13,179 nucleotides of DNA, from positions 1-13,179 of the forward strand of contig SXOM01000222.1 of NCBI GenBank assembly GCA_005776735.1, read 5' to 3'. Origin of the DNA: Pseudomonadota bacterium. Its GTDB lineage: Bacteria; Myxococcota_A; UBA796; SXON01. The translations under genes and the position numbers were made by a program. A model generated the notes under the pieces. It searched no databases and was not told the origin of the DNA. It saw nothing but the letters and a program-made list of their open reading frames with translations. Positions 1 to 6,855 of this stretch are shown in pieces; within the stretch, counting starts at the first letter, position 1, and each line of letters begins with the position of its first letter.

Positions 1-33
1 CCCCGCCCCGCGGCGCCGGCGGGGGCGACGGGC

Positions 34-489
34 CTACCGGACGGTGAGCTCCACCGTGTCGGGCGACGACCAGGAGGCCTCGTCGTAGACCGCAACCGAG
101 AACACGTAGCGTCCCGCCACGTCGGGGGTGAAGCGTGGGTCCTCCGTCGCGGCGTCGGGCTCGAACGCGGCGGCGGAGCCGGCGGAGCCGGCGGGCATCG
201 CTTGAATCGCCCACTGGAAGGTCAGCGGTCCACACCCACCCGTGCCACCGCCTGCGAGCTGGACCGCTCCCGCCGCGAGGTCGGCGGTCAGGTCGGGTCC
301 GGCGTCCGCCACCGGCGGCTCGACACACGCGGAGGTGTCGGCGGAGGTGTCGCCCGAGGTGTCGGCGGAGGTATCGCCCGAGGTGTCGCTCGAGGTGTCG
401 CCCGAGGTGTCGCGGGACTTGTCGGCGGTATCCGCCACGATCGGCGGCACGCACGCCGCGAGCCCGAGCAGCGCGAGACCGCACCTCAT
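34..489 (-). CDS. Lipoprotein with DTS repeat linker and PKD-like domain
   Basis: A predicted 151-residue lipoprotein. The start is the ATG that overlaps the TGA of the upstream gene (ATGA); a longer in-frame extension exists but runs through that gene. Residues 1-13 form a signal peptide ending in lipobox LAAC, so Cys13 should be lipidated. Residues about 27-53 are a low-complexity Asp-Thr-Ser repeat, probably an extended linker. Residues about 58-150 resemble a bacterial PKD-like (K319L-like) beta-sandwich: an ADAGPD opening, an LTFQW core strand, a FTPDVAGRYVFSVAVYD stretch and a closing SSPDTVELTV strand. Such domains usually mediate surface adhesion or act as spacers; no catalytic domain is present. 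It is last of four overlapping genes, so probably made from the greB promoter. The domain call is by motif only; the role is unknown. Confidence 0.8.
   Translation of the reverse strand: MRCGLALLGLAACVPPIVADTADKSRDTSGDTSSDTSGDTSADTSGDTSADTSACVEPPVADAGPDLTADLAAGAVQLAGGGTGGCGPLTFQWAIQAMPAGSAGSAAAFEPDAATEDPRFTPDVAGRYVFSVAVYDEASWSSPDTVELTVR
332..427. repeat. 12-bp tandem repeat encoding the DTS linker
   Basis: Eight consecutive 12-bp units, each beginning GAGGTGTCG or a near variant on the plus strand. The last unit (416-427) is the most diverged. On the coding (minus) strand each unit reads Asp-Thr-Ser plus Gly, Ala or Ser. Because the unit is four codons, gain or loss of units by slippage would keep the frame and only change the distance between the lipid anchor and the PKD-like domain. 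Confidence 0.9.
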
Positions 490-1274
490 GCGCGCGTCGC
501 GAGAAAGACCACGACCCCGGTGGGCAGCGCGCCCTGGAACACCCCCGCCGCGCCGATGCGCGCGGCGGCGTAGCACACGAGGTCGATCGCGCCTGCCAGG
601 TCGACGGTGAGCTCCGGCTCGACCAGCGGCGCTTCTTCGCCCACCGGCTCGGCCACGAGCCACTCGAAGCGCCGCTGCCCGGCGTGCCAGGAGGCCAGGG
701 GGGTGGCGGCCACGCGGCGTTGCCCGTCGTCGAGGAGGCCGCCGACGAGCGCCCAGTCACCCCGCGCCACCGCGAAGCGGGCCCGCAGCTCGTCGACGCG
801 GGCGGCCCACGCGGCCTGGGAGCGGAGCCACGCGGGGTCTTCGATCGGCGCCGGCGGGCCGACGGGCATGGGCAGGTTGCCGGGTCCGAAGCCGGCGGCG
901 TCGCCGTCGAACCGGAAGGACAACTCGACCGGCCCGGTGGCGTGGCGGACGACGCCGAGCGCGAGCTCGGTGAAGTCGACTTCGCGCGGGAGGGTGCGCC
1001 GGAGGCGGGCCAGGGCCGCCTCGACGACGCCCTGGTTGGCGGCCCACGCCGCCGCCGACGGGGGCCCCCCGCCCCGGGGCAGCGGCGGCCCGTCGACCTG
1101 CACCAGCCGCACGCGCCCGTCGTGCACCTCGGCCCGCACGACGAAGCGGCGCAGGCCCACCGCACCGGACGCGGTGTCGACCGCCTCCTGGATGCCGCAC
1201 GCGGCGACCGCGGCGGCGAGGCGGGCATAGAACGCGGCGGGGTCGGCGCCGGCGTGGTGATCGAACCAGGTCAT
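486..1274 (-). CDS. Conserved-looking hypothetical protein, 262 aa
   Basis: I do not recognise this family. The ATG was chosen because it overlaps the TGA of the upstream pseudouridine synthase gene (ATGA), and its own TGA overlaps the ATG of the downstream lipoprotein gene in the same way. This argues for a real, translationally coupled gene. There is no signal peptide or clear membrane helix, so the protein is probably cytoplasmic. Visible features are Trp/Phe-rich patches (MTWFDHH at the N terminus, ELSFRFDGDAAGFGPGN near residues 118-132), a Gly/Pro-rich stretch near residues 60-74, and a hydrophobic C-terminal third of alternating short strands. No catalytic motif stands out. Its position between an RNA-modification gene and a lipoprotein gives little functional hint. 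Confidence 0.75.
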   Translation of the reverse strand: MTWFDHHAGADPAAFYARLAAAVAACGIQEAVDTASGAVGLRRFVVRAEVHDGRVRLVQVDGPPLPRGGGPPSAAAWAANQGVVEAALARLRRTLPREVDFTELALGVVRHATGPVELSFRFDGDAAGFGPGNLPMPVGPPAPIEDPAWLRSQAAWAARVDELRARFAVARGDWALVGGLLDDGQRRVAATPLASWHAGQRRFEWLVAEPVGEEAPLVEPELTVDLAGAIDLVCYAAARIGAAGVFQGALPTGVVVFLATRA

Positions 1275-1897
1275 CGGGGGCCCGCCTCGGGTAACGCAAA
1301 GCGCAGGCCTTCGCCCTCGATCGCCACGTGGCGCAAGACCGGCGTGGTGTCGGGCCGCCCTCCGTAGAGCACGTCCCCGTCGAGCGGCAGGCCCACGAAC
1401 GCGGCGTGCGCGCGCACCTGGTGGCGCACGCCGGTGCGGATCTCCGCGCTCCACAACGACCCCTGGACGCGGCGGAAGTGGGTCCACGCCGGGAGCCACC
1501 GCCCGCGGTGTCGCTCCCGCGCCCAGCGCTGCACCACCACGCGCTCCGTGCGCCGCGCGTGGTTGCCGATCGGCGCGTCCACCACACGATCGTCGAAGTC
1601 GACGTCGGCGCTGGAGCGCAGGTGGTAGAGCTTGCGCAACGACGGCCAGGCGGCGCGCAGCCGTGCCAGCGCATCGGGCGTACGCGCGACCACCAGGAAG
1701 CCCGACGTCAGCGTGTCGAGGCGGTGGGCGATGCCGCCGGCGAACCCCTCCGGGAACCCCGGCGCGCCCTGCTCCGGGAACGCGGCCAACAACCGGCGCA
1801 GGACGCAGTCGCCGTCGGGGTCGGCGTGGGGCGGGAAGACCGGCACGCCGGCCGGCTTGTCGACGAACCGGAGCGTTGCGGTCTCACCCAGCAGCAC
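1271..1897 (-). CDS. RluA-family pseudouridine synthase
   Basis: A 208-residue pseudouridine synthase of the RluA/RsuA superfamily, isomerising uridine to pseudouridine in rRNA or tRNA in the cytoplasm. The catalytic motif HRLDTLTSG begins at residue 58, with Asp61 the expected nucleophile. An N-terminal FVDKPAGVPVFP strand matches the usual 'DKPAGl-v-p' opening. Near residues 155-181 the RTGVRHQVRAHAAFVGLP and DGDVLYGG segments match the family's 'TGRxHQIRvHl...GDxxYG' block. The protein is short and lacks an N-terminal S4 domain, as in RluA/TruC-like stand-alone enzymes; the RNA target cannot be assigned. The start is a GTG lying 14 nt inside the 3' end of greB, implying translational coupling; the stop overlaps the next gene by ATGA. 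Confidence 0.9.
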   Translation of the reverse strand: MLLGETATLRFVDKPAGVPVFPPHADPDGDCVLRRLLAAFPEQGAPGFPEGFAGGIAHRLDTLTSGFLVVARTPDALARLRAAWPSLRKLYHLRSSADVDFDDRVVDAPIGNHARRTERVVVQRWARERHRGRWLPAWTHFRRVQGSLWSAEIRTGVRHQVRAHAAFVGLPLDGDVLYGGRPDTTPVLRHVAIEGEGLRFALPEAGPR

Positions 1898-2360
1898 GGA
1901 AGCTCACCGACAGGATCGTGACCTCGCGCCGCCCGCCCGGGGTCTCGAACGTCACGTCGTCGCCGACCGCGCGGCCCATCAGCGCGCGCCCGATCGGCGA
2001 GACGTAGGACACGACCTTGTGCTCGAGGTCCACCTCGTCTTCGCCCCGGATGGTCCACCGCTGGGTGTGGCCCTCCTCGTCCTCGATCTCCACGGTGGCG
2101 CCGAACAGGACGCGGTCTCCCGAGAGGGTGCTGGGGTCGACGACCTGCAGGACCTCGAGCCGGCTCTTGAGGAACCGCAGCCGCCGGTCGATCTCGCGGA
2201 GCCGCTGCTTTCCGTAGATGTACTCGCTGTTTTCGCTGCGGTCGCCCAGCGACGCCGCGTGCGAGACCTCGGCGGTGATGCGCGGGCGCTCTTTGTTGAT
2301 GAGCCAGTCGTATTCGTCGACGATCTTCTTGTGACCGGCGGGGGTGATGGTGGAGGCCAT
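1884..2360 (-). CDS. greB: Transcription elongation factor GreB
   Basis: A 158-residue Gre factor, the usual length. It enters the RNA polymerase secondary channel and stimulates cleavage of backtracked transcripts. Residues 1-75 form the N-terminal coiled coil: ITPAGHKKIVDEYDWL, then the GreB-type tip ASLGDRSENSEYIYGKQRL with acidic tip residues Asp40 and Glu43, then the second helix LREIDRRLRFLKSRL. The 'DRSEN-eY-Y-KkRLReIDRR' pattern favours GreB over GreA. Residues 80-155 form the FKBP-like C-terminal domain (GATVEIEDEEG, SPIGRALMGRAVGDDV). A longer in-frame start would run over the divergent gene; the ATG at 2360 matches the family N terminus. It heads a four-gene overlapping run. No Shine-Dalgarno is visible before the ATG. 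Confidence 0.95.
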   Translation of the reverse strand: MASTITPAGHKKIVDEYDWLINKERPRITAEVSHAASLGDRSENSEYIYGKQRLREIDRRLRFLKSRLEVLQVVDPSTLSGDRVLFGATVEIEDEEGHTQRWTIRGEDEVDLEHKVVSYVSPIGRALMGRAVGDDVTFETPGGRREVTILSVSFRAAG

Positions 2361-2370
2361 GCCCGGGTGG

Positions 2371-2376
2371 ATTATC
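2371..2376 (-). promoter_or_regulatory. Candidate -10 box for the greB operon
   Basis: On the minus strand this hexamer is GATAAT (5 of 6 to TATAAT), ten bases before the greB ATG. No good -35 is seen; GGAACA at 16-bp spacing is the closest. The position implies a very short or absent leader. The divergent lipoprotein gene starts at 2386, so the control regions for both directions must overlap in about 25 bp. Confidence 0.4.
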
Positions 2377-2385
2377 CGGGCGCGC

Positions 2386-2745
2386 ATGATGCTGTTCCTG
2401 CTGGCATGTGCCACCCCCGAGCCCGAGGGCCCCTGCCCGGAGTACGCCGACGCCCTGCCGGTCGACGGCGTGGTCGACAACGGCGCCGACTGCGGAACGT
2501 GGACGCTGCCGGTCGGCGAGCACCTGTACGTGAGCGTCTACATCGAGGAGCCCGAGGTGCCGTGCGCGGAGTCGCACGACGCCGCGCTGGACCGGCCCTA
2601 CGAGCCGTCCTACACCAACATGAGCAACGACGCGCCCAAGTGGACCTATGACTTCGTGGGCTTGGAAGCGGCAGAGGGGCAAGAGGTCGCCATCGAGTGC
2701 GACGAAGGGACCTCCTGGCACGCCCGCGTCGACGTGGTGGAGTAG
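2386..2745 (+). CDS. Small lipoprotein, unknown function
   Basis: A 119-residue predicted lipoprotein that I do not recognise. The chosen ATG gives the N terminus MMLFLLAC, an eight-residue signal peptide with no positive charge and a lipobox (LLAC) with Cys8 lipidated. Upstream in-frame GTG/ATG codons at 2344/2347 lie inside greB on the other strand and would spoil the signal peptide. The mature part is acidic, with five Cys after the anchor Cys and several Tyr/Trp; pairs such as CPEYAD, NGADCGTW, EVPCAES and VAIECDEG could form disulfides. It diverges from greB and is followed 49 bp later by the large lipoprotein gene, so the two may be co-transcribed. Confidence 0.7.
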   Translation: MMLFLLACATPEPEGPCPEYADALPVDGVVDNGADCGTWTLPVGEHLYVSVYIEEPEVPCAESHDAALDRPYEPSYTNMSNDAPKWTYDFVGLEAAEGQEVAIECDEGTSWHARVDVVE

Positions 2746-2794
2746 CGGCCGTCGCCCGGACGTGTGAAGCGGCCGACTTCCCTGGGGTCCCGCC

Positions 2795-5353
2795 ATGCGC
2801 TCCTTCGTGCTCCTGCTCGGCCTGACCGGTGCCTGTGCTTCGTCCACCGGGGGGGGCAGCGTCTTGACCGGGCCCACGGTGGTCGTCAACGGCGACACGT
2901 TCGAAGCCCGCGCCGAGGCGGCCTGGGCGGCAGCGCCCACGGTGCGGTTCGCCGCGCCGCTGGAGGTGTCCGGGGTGAGCCTCGACCGCGGGATGGCGGG
3001 CCTCGTCACGGCGGTCAAGGGCAAGGTCGCGGTGGACGTGCCCGACAAGACCGTGCTCCCCTCCGGCACCGAGGTGGTCGATCTGCGCGATCCCGCCTTG
3101 CGCGAAGCGGCCATGGGCGGCGACGAGAACGCGCTGGCCGATGCGCTCCGCGAGCGCGGTGTGCGCCTCCTGGTGGTGCACCGCGACCTCGCGGAGTCGT
3201 TCGACCGCGACCGGCACATCCTCTCGCGCCTGTACCACCACGCGCACCTGGATCGGTTCCAGCTCTCCCGCGTCGAGGAGGGGGCGTTCGTGTACCTCGT
3301 GCCCGACGCGCCGTTGCGGTTCGACGCGGCCGTGGCCGACGCGGCGGTGCGGTGGCTGCGCGCCACCCTTGAAGGGCGGCCCGACGTGACGCCCTTCCCG
3401 GCGCTCAAGGCCGAGCGCGGCACGTGGACGCTCATCACCACCCTGCGGGGCCCGGGGTGGGAGGCGTCCTACTCGTTGGCCGAGGCGAGTACCCTCGACG
3501 TCGCCCTCCAGGAGACCGCGTCCGACCTCGAGGCGTTCCACCGCCGTAACCGCGAGGTGCTCGGGTTCCCCCGGCTCTCGCGCCATCTGAAGGACCTGGT
3601 CATCGAAGTACGGCGGGTCAGCGAGCGCGCCTACGTCGTGCCGCGGGAGGACGCCGACCTCGGCCGCTACTGGGAGATGGGCCTGGACGGGGCCATCCTG
3701 CTCGACAAGGTGGGCGACCGCAAGCAGTCGGTGGCGTGGCCGGGGATGGTCTCGGTCACCCGCGGCATGATCAAGCCGGACGAGTTCCTGCGCGGGGCGG
3801 CGCGCGAGGTGGCGTGGGACTCCACGCGGCCGTGGCGCGACGAGAAGGAGACGACCCTCGAGCTGGTGCGCACCATCGACTTCCGCGAGGTCGCGGGCGA
3901 AGGCGTGGTGCCGCTGTACCGGGGCACCACGTTGGTGCCGATGTCGAGTGTCACGCTGCCGGCCGTCGAGTCCTCCATCGTCTACGCGGGCGAGTGGTGG
4001 CTGGCGAACCTGCAGCCCGACGGCACCGTCACCTACAAGTATTGGCCGGAGGAGAATCGGTTCTCCAACGAGTACAACCACGTGCGCCACGAGCTCGCCA
4101 CCTGGAACCTGTGGCAGGCGTGGACGCTCGATCCTCGGCCCGAGTTCCTCGAAGGGGCCATCCGCGCGCAGGACTGGACGCTCCGCAGCCTCGTGGAGCG
4201 CAAGGGGGACCAGTTCGAGCCCTGGGAGCGTGAGCTCATCGACCAGAGCCCGCTGAAGGACGAGATCTACCGCGACGGCATGGCCTACTTCACCTACGCC
4301 GACAACACCAAGCTCGGCAGCGCGGTGGTGGGCCTCTTCGGGATGATCGAGGTGGCGCGTGCCACCAACGACCACTCCAAGGACGAGCTGATGCGCAAGC
4401 TCGGGCGCTACGTGATGATGTCCCAGCTCCCGGAGGGCAACTTCCGGCCCTACCACGTCCCCGCGGACCACCCCTACCGCCACGAGAAGAACGACATCGT
4501 CCCCGGCGAAGCCGCGCTGGCGTTGGTCTACCTCTACGAGTACTTCCAGGACGACCAGTACCTGCGGCCGCTCGAGAGCTTCTTCAGCTACTACAAGCCG
4601 TGGTTCAAGTCGCGCGCCGAACGGAAGAACCCGCGCGCACCCTGGCCGGCGTACACCTACGACAACCAGACCCGGCTCGACCTCGTGCAGTTCGGCCCGT
4701 GGACGGTGATGGCGGCGAATGCCTACACGCGGGCCCGGCCCGATCGCACCGACGTGGTCGACTTCGGCCTCGAGGTGGCGCGGTGGATGGTCGAGACCTA
4801 CGAGTTCAGCAGCGAGCGCACGCCGTACCCCGACTACGTGGGCGGCTACTACAAGTTCGCGGGCGAACTGCCGGCGATGCAGGCCTTCTGTTACGGTGAG
4901 GGTACCGCGGCCGCCTACCAGATGGCGATGCGGGCGCGGCCGGAGGAGTCGGCGTACTTCGAGAAGGCCACCCGCGAGACGGTGCGCATCGCGTTGCAGA
5001 TGCAGCACGACCGCCTCGACTCCTACTTCTACCCCCGCGCCGAGCTGGTCGAGGGGGGCATCCGGTACGCCCTGAACGAGCCCAAGGTGCGCGTGGACTA
5101 CACCTACCACGCGCAGTCGATGATGTATCAGTGGTACCTCGCGGCCAAGGGCGACCCCAAGCTGCCCGAGGCCCTGCGCGCCGCGCCCGGCGAAGCGCAC
5201 GCCCGCATGCTCCGGCTCCAGGACATGCCCCGGTTCCGCGCCGAGGGCGCCCCGGTGCGCACCAGCCTCCCGCGTGCGGTCGGCGAGATCGAGCTCGGCG
5301 AGATCCCGGCCAGCCCACCCGTGAAGGGGGTCGAGGATGAAGGCGGGGAATGA
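2795..5353 (+). CDS. Large lipoprotein: AMMECR1-like region plus alpha-barrel-like region
   Basis: An 852-residue exported protein. MRSFVLLLGLTGAC gives a signal peptide; Cys14 is a probable lipidation site, although the lipobox (TGAC) is imperfect. Residues about 30-200 contain a Rossmann-like piece (LRERGVRLLVVHRDL). Residues about 205-362 follow the AMMECR1 layout: LITTLRGPGW where the family has 'RGCIG', then HLKDLVIEVRRVS where it has 'dLeIeVsvLs', GAILLDKVGDRKQSVAWPG, and a KPDEFLRGAAREV helix. Residues about 395-785 are rich in Trp/Tyr and paired helices (GEWWLANLQPDGTVTYKYWP, NHVRHELATWNLWQAW, YDNQTRLDLVQFGPW), resembling six-hairpin or C5-epimerase-like glycan enzymes. Several conserved-looking acidic residues could be catalytic but I cannot assign them. 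The start lacks a clear ribosome binding site. Reality of the gene is near certain; both domain calls are tentative. Confidence 0.85.
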   Translation: MRSFVLLLGLTGACASSTGGGSVLTGPTVVVNGDTFEARAEAAWAAAPTVRFAAPLEVSGVSLDRGMAGLVTAVKGKVAVDVPDKTVLPSGTEVVDLRDPALREAAMGGDENALADALRERGVRLLVVHRDLAESFDRDRHILSRLYHHAHLDRFQLSRVEEGAFVYLVPDAPLRFDAAVADAAVRWLRATLEGRPDVTPFPALKAERGTWTLITTLRGPGWEASYSLAEASTLDVALQETASDLEAFHRRNREVLGFPRLSRHLKDLVIEVRRVSERAYVVPREDADLGRYWEMGLDGAILLDKVGDRKQSVAWPGMVSVTRGMIKPDEFLRGAAREVAWDSTRPWRDEKETTLELVRTIDFREVAGEGVVPLYRGTTLVPMSSVTLPAVESSIVYAGEWWLANLQPDGTVTYKYWPEENRFSNEYNHVRHELATWNLWQAWTLDPRPEFLEGAIRAQDWTLRSLVERKGDQFEPWERELIDQSPLKDEIYRDGMAYFTYADNTKLGSAVVGLFGMIEVARATNDHSKDELMRKLGRYVMMSQLPEGNFRPYHVPADHPYRHEKNDIVPGEAALALVYLYEYFQDDQYLRPLESFFSYYKPWFKSRAERKNPRAPWPAYTYDNQTRLDLVQFGPWTVMAANAYTRARPDRTDVVDFGLEVARWMVETYEFSSERTPYPDYVGGYYKFAGELPAMQAFCYGEGTAAAYQMAMRARPEESAYFEKATRETVRIALQMQHDRLDSYFYPRAELVEGGIRYALNEPKVRVDYTYHAQSMMYQWYLAAKGDPKLPEALRAAPGEAHARMLRLQDMPRFRAEGAPVRTSLPRAVGEIELGEIPASPPVKGVEDEGGE

Positions 5354-5392
5354 GGTGACGGCGGCGGCCTGTCACCGGTCGGTCTGTCGGCC

Positions 5393-5421
5393 TTGCCGGA
5401 GCGGGCCCCCCACCATAGACT
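5393..5421 (+). promoter_or_regulatory. Sigma70-like promoter of tetR-etfBA
   Basis: TTGCCG at 5393-5398 (-35) and TAGACT at 5416-5421 (-10) are separated by exactly 17 bp. The predicted transcription start is near 5428, about 16 nt before the GTG start of the regulator gene. This location argues against using the in-frame TTG at 5393 as the start codon. Confidence 0.6.
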
Positions 5422-5435
5422 GAACCGCCATTCAG
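5420..5435. promoter_or_regulatory. Palindromic operator, probably for the TetR regulator
   Basis: A 16-bp inverted repeat, CTGAA-CCGCCA-TTCAG, with perfect 5-bp arms. It overlaps the last bases of the -10 box and covers the predicted transcription start, an ideal place for repression. Its size and symmetry suit a TetR-family dimer, and the gene immediately downstream encodes one. Assignment to that protein is inference. Confidence 0.6.
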
Positions 5436-5443
5436 CGCCCTCC

Positions 5444-6055
5444 GTGTCCGCCGCCGACGCCACTCCCAGCCGCACCGACAAGCACGAGCTCATCCTCGAG
5501 GCGGCCATCCGTGTGTTCGCGCAGAAGGGGTTCCACGCCGCGCGCATCAGCGACGTGGCGGACGAAGCCGGGGTCGCCGACGGCACGATCTACCTGTACT
5601 TCAAGAACAAGGACGACCTCCTCCTCTCCATCTTCGAAGAGAAGATGGACCTGTTGTTGGCCGGCCTGCGCGAGGCGCTGGTGGGCGTCACCGACCCGCT
5701 GGAGCAGGTGCGCACCTTCGCGCGGTACCACTTCCGCCAGGTGCAGGACCATCGGGAGCTCGCCGAGGTGCTGCAGATCGAGCTGCGGCTGTCCAACAAG
5801 TTCATGAAGGAATACCGCCCCCAGAAGTTGTGGGAGTACCTCGGTAAGTTCGCCGAGATCGTGCGCGCCGGGCAAGAGGCGGGGCAGGTGCGCACCGACA
5901 TCGACCCGTTCATGGCGATGTGGGCGTTCTTCGGGGCCATGGACGAGATGTCCATGCAGTTCATCCTCGCCAAGCACCGCAAATTCTCGCTGGATGCCGC
6001 CGCCGACACGGTGTCGGGCATCTTCATTCGAGGTCTTTCCAAGGAGAAACCATGA
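5444..6055 (+). CDS. TetR/AcrR-family transcriptional regulator
   Basis: A 203-residue TetR-family repressor. Residues about 12-58 are the DNA-binding domain: ILEAAIRVFAQKGFHAARIS, then the helix-turn-helix VADEAGVADGTIYLYFKNKDDLL, which matches the family consensus closely. The remaining ~145 residues are the helical ligand-binding and dimer domain. The GTG at 5444 is preferred because the longer in-frame start at 5393 lies within the promoter and the extra residues look non-coding; no Shine-Dalgarno precedes it. The stop overlaps the etfB ATG (ATGA), so regulator and ETF are on one transcript. Family members linked to etf genes usually sense acyl-CoA, which I infer here. A palindrome at its own promoter suggests negative autoregulation. 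Confidence 0.88.
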   Translation: MSAADATPSRTDKHELILEAAIRVFAQKGFHAARISDVADEAGVADGTIYLYFKNKDDLLLSIFEEKMDLLLAGLREALVGVTDPLEQVRTFARYHFRQVQDHRELAEVLQIELRLSNKFMKEYRPQKLWEYLGKFAEIVRAGQEAGQVRTDIDPFMAMWAFFGAMDEMSMQFILAKHRKFSLDAAADTVSGIFIRGLSKEKP

Positions 6056-6843
6056 AAGTTGGCGTCTGTCTCAAGCAGGTCCCTGCGACCGACACCCGCA
6101 TCCGCATCAACGGCGATGCCACGGCCATCCTCACCGATGACGTGAAGTTCGAGATCAACCCCTACGACGAGTTCGCGCTCGAGGAAGGCCTGCGGCTGAA
6201 GCAGGCGGGCAAGGCCACCGAGGTGATCACGTTCACCCTCGCGGGCGCCGACGCCGACCCGCGCATCCGCGACGGCCTCGCGCGCGGCGCCGACCGCGCC
6301 GTGCGCATCGACGATCCCGGCCTCGCCGGGAGCGACGCGCTCGGCGTCGCCAGGGCGCTCGCCGCGGCGCTCAAGGCCGAAGGCGTGGGCCTGGTGTTGT
6401 GTGGCCGCCAGGCGGTCGACGGCGACTCCGGGGTGGTCCCCGCGATGGTGGCCGAGCTCCTCGGCGCCGCGCAGGTGAGCTGGGTCGACAAGCTCACGAT
6501 CGAAGGCGGCAGCTTCACCGCGCAGCGCGCGGCGGGCGGCGGCGTCCGCGAGGTCGTGCAGGGCGCGCTCCCCGCGGTGATCACCTGCGACAAGGGCCTC
6601 AACGAGCCCCGGTACGCCACGCTCCCCGGCATCATGAAGGCCAAGGCCAAGCCGATCGCCGTCAAGAAGTTGGGCGACCTCGGCCTCGGCGGCGGCGACG
6701 TCGGCGCGGGCGCGGTGGTCGTCACCCACAACAACATGGGCCAGCCGCCCGCCCGTCCCGCCGGTCGTATGATCGGGGGCGACGCGGCGTCGGCCGTGTC
6801 CGAGCTGGTCCGTCTGCTCCGCGACGAAGCCAAGGTCATCTAG
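6052..6843 (+). CDS. etfB: Electron transfer flavoprotein beta subunit
   Basis: A 263-residue ETF beta subunit, usual length. With EtfA it accepts electrons from acyl-CoA and related dehydrogenases and passes them to a quinone oxidoreductase. Diagnostic segments: MKVGVCLKQVPATDTRI at the N terminus, NPYDEFALEEGLRLK at 36-50, CGRQAVDGDSGVVPAMVAEL at 117-136 around the nucleotide site, ALPAVITCDKGLNEPRYATL at 172-191, and the recognition-loop-like PGIMKAKAKPI at 192-202. The start ATG has AAGGAG five bases upstream (6041-6046) and overlaps the regulator's stop codon. The 'DGD' in the nucleotide-site segment differs from the 'DDD/DND' form I recall for mitochondrial-type ETF, so the exact ETF subgroup is uncertain. 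No dehydrogenase or ETF-quinone oxidoreductase gene lies in this window. Confidence 0.95.
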   Translation: MKVGVCLKQVPATDTRIRINGDATAILTDDVKFEINPYDEFALEEGLRLKQAGKATEVITFTLAGADADPRIRDGLARGADRAVRIDDPGLAGSDALGVARALAAALKAEGVGLVLCGRQAVDGDSGVVPAMVAELLGAAQVSWVDKLTIEGGSFTAQRAAGGGVREVVQGALPAVITCDKGLNEPRYATLPGIMKAKAKPIAVKKLGDLGLGGGDVGAGAVVVTHNNMGQPPARPAGRMIGGDAASAVSELVRLLRDEAKVI

Positions 6844-6855
6844 GGGGAAATGCAA

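Noticed and set aside
1..33. CCCCGC/GCGGGG arms (1-6 and 19-24) as a terminator after the left operon
   Set aside because: Short, GC-only, no T-run, and cut off by the window edge; such pairings are expected by chance at this GC content.
135..1367. A 410-codon plus-strand frame opposite the left operon
   Set aside because: The minus-strand genes overlap by ATGA and contain recognisable domains; this frame has no motif.
2372..5200. A 942-codon open frame on the minus strand
   Set aside because: It is antisense to the large lipoprotein gene; its His/Arg/Val-rich low-complexity product is typical of GC-rich shadow frames.
5393..5443. Longer TTG start for the TetR gene
   Set aside because: The TTG is part of the -35 hexamer, and the transcript should begin near 5428.
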